NCBI GenBank assembly: GCA_964631265.1
Contig: CAZVWW010000098.1
Span: 1-8,921, forward strand
Length of the DNA: 8,921 bases
From: CAZVWW01 sp964631265
GTDB lineage: Bacteria > Thermotogota > Thermotogae > MWEM01
Direction of reading: 5' to 3'
Notes under the pieces: generated by a model
What the model was told of the DNA's origin: nothing
Databases searched by the model: none
The model's input: only the letters and a program-made list of their open reading frames with translations
Position numbers and translations under genes: made by a program
Shown: positions 5,638 to 8,921 of the stretch, piece after piece
Layout of the letters: each line of letters opens with the position of its first letter
Numbering within the stretch: position 1 is the first letter of the stretch

Positions 5638-6294
5638 ATGGCAAATTTTCTCGTAGTGGACGATGAAAAACAGATCAGGACAATGATCAAGAAGGCCCTT
5701 GAGGAAATGGGAAACAGTGCTGAAACCGTCGCAAACGGTGAAGAAGCCTTAAAGACGTTGTTTGACAAAAAATATGACGGTGTGTTCACGGATATCCGGA
5801 TGCCCGGTATGAACGGTCTTGATCTGTTGAAGGCGATGAAGGAGGAGAACTTCAATATCCCGAAGGTTGTGATCTCCGCTTACGCCAGTGTGGAAAATGT
5901 GATAGAGGTTTTCAAGCTCGGGGCGAGGGATTTCATCACCAAGCCGTTCTCGCCGGAAGAGATCAAGACAGCGGCAAGCACGATGCAGACAGATTACATC
6001 GATATCAAAGAAACCTCGCAGTATGTTCGCGGCCTGATCAAACAAGGTGCGACGAGCTCTGCCGAAGAGTATCTCTCACAACTCTTTGCCAAATATCAGT
6101 CCTCGCCGATACCGCATTATTTAAAGGCCTTGATCCACATTTCAAAACTGGATAAAGAGAGTGCCGAAAGACATTTGAAAGCCTCGTTGGCACTGGATGA
6201 GAATTATGAGCCGGCTTTGAAAAAACTGGAAGAGTTTAAAAAACAAACAAAAACGGAAAGTGGAAAAGATGTCGGCGAAAAAGAAGAAGAATAA
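5638..6294 (+). CDS. Stand-alone receiver domain with TPR-like C-terminal region
   Basis: The first 120 or so residues form a two-component receiver (CheY-like) domain. The acidic pair is Asp8/Asp9 in VVDDE, the phospho-acceptor is Asp52 in FTDIRMPGMNG, and the switch residues are Ser80 and Lys102 in DFITKPFSPEE. Residues about 140-200 (SAEEYLSQLF, YLKALIHISK, AERHLKASLAL, YEPALKKLEEF) form amphipathic helices that look like one or two TPR-type repeats. The tail is highly charged (KQTKTESGKDVGEKEEE). There is no helix-turn-helix, GGDEF, AAA+ or kinase module, so output is probably by protein-protein contact. No histidine kinase lies in the window. The gene is 24 bp after asnS, with AGGGAAGTGAGAG as a ribosome site, and its last 26 bases overlap the first trkA gene. 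Linkage to potassium uptake is inference from this coupling. Confidence 0.9.
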   Translation: MANFLVVDDEKQIRTMIKKALEEMGNSAETVANGEEALKTLFDKKYDGVFTDIRMPGMNGLDLLKAMKEENFNIPKVVISAYASVENVIEVFKLGARDFITKPFSPEEIKTAASTMQTDYIDIKETSQYVRGLIKQGATSSAEEYLSQLFAKYQSSPIPHYLKALIHISKLDKESAERHLKASLALDENYEPALKKLEEFKKQTKTESGKDVGEKEEE

Positions 6295-6706
6295 CTGGTA
6301 TGTGATCATCATCGGCTGCGGAAGGCTCGGATCCAAAACGGCCGGGAACCTTTCAAATGCCGGTCACAGCGTGGTCGTACTGGATAATAACCCCGACAGC
6401 TTTGACCATCTCCCGCCCGAGTTCACCGGATTCACCATCACCGGGAATGCCACGGAGATCGAATCGCTGAAAAAGGCCAAGATCTCACAGGCAGATGTGG
6501 TACTCGCCTTCACCAACAAGGACAACATCAACTACATGGTCTCGCAGGTGGCAAAAGAGGCCTACAATGCGCCTCATGTCATTGCCAGGATATACGATCC
6601 TGAAAATAAGGAACTCTTCAGCCAGATCGATGTTGAGACCATTGTCCCCATGGAGCTGGCGGAAACGGCCCTGAACAAAACCTTCAGTGAGATATCGGAG
6701 GGATAG
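6269..6706 (+). CDS. TrkA subunit A, RCK_N domain only
   Basis: This 145-residue protein is a single RCK_N (TrkA-N) Rossmann domain of the type that forms cytoplasmic gating rings on Trk/Ktr potassium channels. After a basic start (MSAKKKKNNW) comes YVIIIGCGRLGSKTAGNL with an intact GxGxxG loop (Gly16, Gly18, Gly21). HSVVVLDNN follows, where Asp39 at the end of the second strand is the usual ribose-binding acid. TGNATEIESL, ADVVLAFTNKD and HVIARIYDPEN complete the fold. There is no RCK_C ligand domain, and the protein ends cleanly 3 bp before the next gene, so it looks like a natural half-size subunit and not a truncation. It resembles TM1088A of Thermotoga maritima. I chose the ATG at 6269, with GGAAAG eight bases upstream; an in-frame GTG at 6260 would add three residues. 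The start overlaps the receiver gene by 26 bp. Confidence 0.9.
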   Translation: MSAKKKKNNWYVIIIGCGRLGSKTAGNLSNAGHSVVVLDNNPDSFDHLPPEFTGFTITGNATEIESLKKAKISQADVVLAFTNKDNINYMVSQVAKEAYNAPHVIARIYDPENKELFSQIDVETIVPMELAETALNKTFSEISEG

Positions 6707-6709
6707 CGT

Positions 6710-7372
6710 ATGAAAGTGATCATGGCCGGTGGAAGACGGATCACCTATTATCTTGCCAAATCCCTGATTGCAAAGGGGTCAAACGTTGTGGTCATCAACA
6801 AGGATGAAGAATACTGCCAGCTGATGGCAAAAGAACTCAAGGCCCTTATCATCCACGGGGATGCCAGCCGGCTCGAAACCCTTCAGCGTGCTGAGATCTT
6901 TGAATCCGACGTCGTTCTGGCACTCACCCCGCAGGACGAGGATAATCTCATCGTCACCCAGCTCTGTAAACGGGTGCTTGGCGTAGACAAGATATACACC
7001 CTGGTCAACGACCCGGAGAACGTTGAGATGTTCAAAAAACTCGGGGTGAACAACGTCATCAGTATGACAGAGATGCTCTCCGGCCTGATTGAACAGCGTG
7101 TTTCATTTGCCAAGTTGACCAATATCATGTCCTTCGAGGACGGCAAAGGACTCGTTATCCAGCTCACCATCGAAGAGGGTTACCCGGCGGAGGGCAAGAT
7201 GCTCAAAGACCTGGGGCTGCCCAGAGGGGCCATCGTCGGGGCCATCACACGGGACGAACAGCTCATCGTGCCCTACGGCGACACCGTCCTGACCCAGGGC
7301 GACAGGCTGGCCGTCATGTGCCTTCCCTCTGTTCAGACTGAAACCATGAACGTTATCGTCGGGAAAGAATAA
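6710..7372 (+). CDS. TrkA subunit B, RCK_N plus RCK_C domains
   Basis: This 220-residue TrkA-family protein is the likely partner of the preceding half-size subunit in a ring that gates TrkH. The RCK_N domain covers about 1-125: the first strand MKVIMAGG, VVVINKDEEYC, IIHGDASRLETLQRAEI, DVVLALTPQDEDNL and VNDPENVEMF. The RCK_C domain follows at about 145-216 (KGLVIQLTIEEGYPAEGKML, PRGAIVGAITRDEQLIVPYG, LTQGDRLAVMCLP). The dinucleotide loop is degenerate: GGRRIT (7-12) lacks the third glycine, and the position of the ribose-binding acid is Asn30 in VVVIN. It may therefore bind nucleotide poorly, leaving that role to subunit A. GGAGGG lies seven bases before the ATG, and the gap to the preceding gene is 3 bp. 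TM1088B of Thermotoga maritima has the same domain order. Confidence 0.92.
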   Translation: MKVIMAGGRRITYYLAKSLIAKGSNVVVINKDEEYCQLMAKELKALIIHGDASRLETLQRAEIFESDVVLALTPQDEDNLIVTQLCKRVLGVDKIYTLVNDPENVEMFKKLGVNNVISMTEMLSGLIEQRVSFAKLTNIMSFEDGKGLVIQLTIEEGYPAEGKMLKDLGLPRGAIVGAITRDEQLIVPYGDTVLTQGDRLAVMCLPSVQTETMNVIVGKE

Positions 7373-7376
7373 GCCG

Positions 7377-8843
7377 ATGGCCTATCGAAAGATACTGCGG
7401 GTGCAGTACCGGACGATCTTCCGTAATCTCGGCTGGCTTTTCATGAGCTTCTCCGGGTTGCTGATGCTTCCCGTCATTGTCTGTATCTTTTATCCCGCCG
7501 AGATCGGCAATTCAATACCCTTTGTTGAGAGTGCGGCGCTGTCGTTCATCCTCGGTTATCTGCTCTGGCATCTCTTTCAGAAAGACACCAGGAATCAGAA
7601 ACTGACCATCCACGAGGGGGCCATCATCGTTTTTTTCGCCTGGATAGGAGCCGTCTTCTTCTCGGCACTCCCCTTTGTCTTCGGAAACCTGCTCAATTTT
7701 ACCCATGCGGTCTTTGAAAGCACGAGCGGCTGGACAACCACAGGGCTGACGATGGTCGACGAGGAGGCAATCCCCAGGATCTTCCTCATCTGGAGAAGCC
7801 TCATGCAGTACTTTGGCGGTGCCGGTTTTGCCATCATCATGCTCTCCTCAATCGGCGGCGGGGTCAGCTCCGGGATATATGCCGCGGAAGGGCGCCTCGA
7901 CAACCTGCAGCCGAACATCAAGAAATCCACCAAGACCATCCTGAAGATCTACTTCACCTACGCCGCAGGCGGAATCATTGCCTACAAACTCGCCGGCATG
8001 AATTTTTTCGACTCGTTCAATCATGCCCTGACAGCTCTGGCGACAGGTGGTTTTTCAACAAAAAATGCCAGCATCGGCGCTTTCGACTCGCAATTAATCG
8101 AAACCATCACCATCATCCTCATGGTCCTCGGAACAACCGGATTCGGCATACATTACCTGATCTGGCGGGGCAATCTCAGACAGCTCAAGCGAAACGTCGA
8201 GCCCTGGACGTTCCTGGTCATCCTCGTTCTCTTTATACCGCTCATCACCGGTACGCTGTCATCTGCCGATACCTTCCGCGAGGGTCTTTTCCAGGGGGTC
8301 TCTGCATTGACAGGAACCGGTTTTGCAACCGTCGATCTGACCATCTGGAACCATTATGCCCTCCTGTTGATGACTCTGCTCATGATATTCGGCGGTATGA
8401 TGGACTCGACATCAGGGGGGATAAAACTCTTCCGGATATTTGTCATCTTCAAGGCCATCTGGATGGAGATCCAGCACTTCTTCCTCCCCAAGGGCAGCGT
8501 GAAAGAATTCAACGCCTGTAAAGGCAACAAAGAGCTTAAAATCGACAACTTCCTGCTCAAAAACATCCTCATCTTCAGCACCCTCTATTTCCTCAACTAC
8601 ATCATCGGCGTAACCGTCATGGTCGCCCATGGGCACTCTCTCTCTTCATCGGCCTTTGAATACGCCTCGGCCCTGTCCACCGTCGGCCTCTCGCTCGGCA
8701 TCACCAACCCGGGCGCCCCCGACATATTGATCTGGACCGAAACCATCGGCATGCTCCTGGGAAGGCTCGAATTCGTCGTCATCCTCTACGCCCTGGCCAA
8801 ACTCATCCGCGACATAAAGCAGTACCTCTTCTCAAAACGTTAG
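7377..8843 (+). CDS. trkH: TrkH/KtrB-family potassium channel subunit
   Basis: This 488-residue integral membrane protein is the ion-conducting part of a Trk/Ktr K+ uptake system, of usual length for TrkH. It has the four-fold pore-loop plan. The filter segments are STSGWTTTGLT (P1, Gly123), LTALATGGFSTK (P2, Gly225), SALTGTGFATVD (P3, Gly315) and SALSTVGLSLG (P4, Gly437). About ten hydrophobic segments surround them, including 17-40, 52-68, 80-104, 190-206, 241-263, 278-293, 326-345 and 394-415. GGMMDSTSGGIKLFRI (339-354) corresponds to the conserved intramembrane-loop region after P3 that acts as a gate in the family. All filter glycines are present, so a working channel is expected. The start is 4 bp after trkA subunit B, with a modest GGGAAAG site nine bases upstream, suggesting translational coupling. 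Confidence 0.95.
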   Translation: MAYRKILRVQYRTIFRNLGWLFMSFSGLLMLPVIVCIFYPAEIGNSIPFVESAALSFILGYLLWHLFQKDTRNQKLTIHEGAIIVFFAWIGAVFFSALPFVFGNLLNFTHAVFESTSGWTTTGLTMVDEEAIPRIFLIWRSLMQYFGGAGFAIIMLSSIGGGVSSGIYAAEGRLDNLQPNIKKSTKTILKIYFTYAAGGIIAYKLAGMNFFDSFNHALTALATGGFSTKNASIGAFDSQLIETITIILMVLGTTGFGIHYLIWRGNLRQLKRNVEPWTFLVILVLFIPLITGTLSSADTFREGLFQGVSALTGTGFATVDLTIWNHYALLLMTLLMIFGGMMDSTSGGIKLFRIFVIFKAIWMEIQHFFLPKGSVKEFNACKGNKELKIDNFLLKNILIFSTLYFLNYIIGVTVMVAHGHSLSSSAFEYASALSTVGLSLGITNPGAPDILIWTETIGMLLGRLEFVVILYALAKLIRDIKQYLFSKR

Positions 8844-8849
8844 AAGAGG

Positions 8850-8921
8850 ATGGCGCGAGAGTTTTTCCCCCTGGCTCTTCTATTCTGGCTACAGGTCCCC
8901 GGCCTGTTGCCATTATCCCGG
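8850..8921 (+). CDS. Possible start of a membrane or secreted protein, cut by window edge
   Basis: An ATG six bases after the trkH stop opens a frame that remains open for all 24 codons to the window edge. The N-terminus (MAREFFPLALLFWLQVPGLL) is strongly hydrophobic after one basic residue, like a signal peptide or first membrane helix. The position makes it a candidate further member of the potassium operon. AGAAGAGG directly abuts the ATG, too close for a normal ribosome site, so the start may rely on coupling or lie elsewhere. Too little is visible to assign a family. Confidence 0.4.
   Translation, partial: MAREFFPLALLFWLQVPGLLPLSR

Noticed and set aside
6269..6706. RCK_N-only trkA gene as a pseudogene or frameshifted fragment of a longer TrkA
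   Set aside because: It has a full RCK_N fold, a clean stop and a ribosome site for the next gene 3 bp later, and a known natural counterpart in Thermotoga maritima. The next protein begins with its own full RCK_N, so the two do not rejoin into one TrkA.
8842..8881. AGAAGAG / CTCTTCT inverted repeat after trkH as a terminator
   Set aside because: Seven base pairs with a 26-base loop and no T-run after the second arm. The region also overlaps a possible open frame.

Overview
This is about 8.9 kb of bacterial chromosome, roughly half GC by eye. It probably comes from a draft or metagenome assembly, because a run of 100 Ns sits at 3083-3182. The clearest lineage clue is the potassium-uptake block at 6269-8843. 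There the regulatory TrkA function is split between a small protein with only an RCK_N domain and a second protein with RCK_N plus RCK_C, followed by a TrkH channel. The same two-subunit design is known from Thermotoga maritima (TM1088A:TM1088B). Together with a CIRCE-controlled groESL and a short AsnRS, this suggests a mesophilic Thermotogota member (Mesotoga-like), but that placement is inference.

Left part (1-2967, all minus strand). The first 445 codons of groEL run off the left edge. Upstream of it are groES and a near-perfect CIRCE operator overlapping a sigma-A type promoter, so this is an HrcA-type heat-shock operon. Further right are a MobA/MocA-like nucleotidyltransferase gene and an OsmC-family gene. 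A strong intrinsic terminator separates the two.

Middle (2968-3376). This divergent intergenic region carries the N gap. An exact 55-bp sequence ends at the left gap edge and is repeated starting at the right gap edge. That is the signature of two contig ends overlapping by one k-mer (k=55) that were scaffolded rather than merged. The real intergenic region is probably about 254 bp with no missing DNA.

Right part (3377-8921, all plus strand). A PflX-type (COG1313) radical SAM gene is followed by an extended -10 promoter. A tightly packed run comes next: asnS, a receiver-domain protein with a TPR-like tail and no DNA-binding domain, the two TrkA subunits, trkH, and the start of another possible membrane or secreted protein that runs off the right edge. 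The receiver gene overlaps the first trkA gene by 26 bp. The gaps between the later genes are 3-6 bp, so the receiver and the Trk proteins are likely co-expressed and may act together. The most interesting candidate in the window is therefore a two-subunit TrkA ring gating TrkH, with a stand-alone receiver/TPR protein as a possible phosphorylation-dependent partner. I see no tRNA, rRNA, CRISPR array, IS element or prophage.
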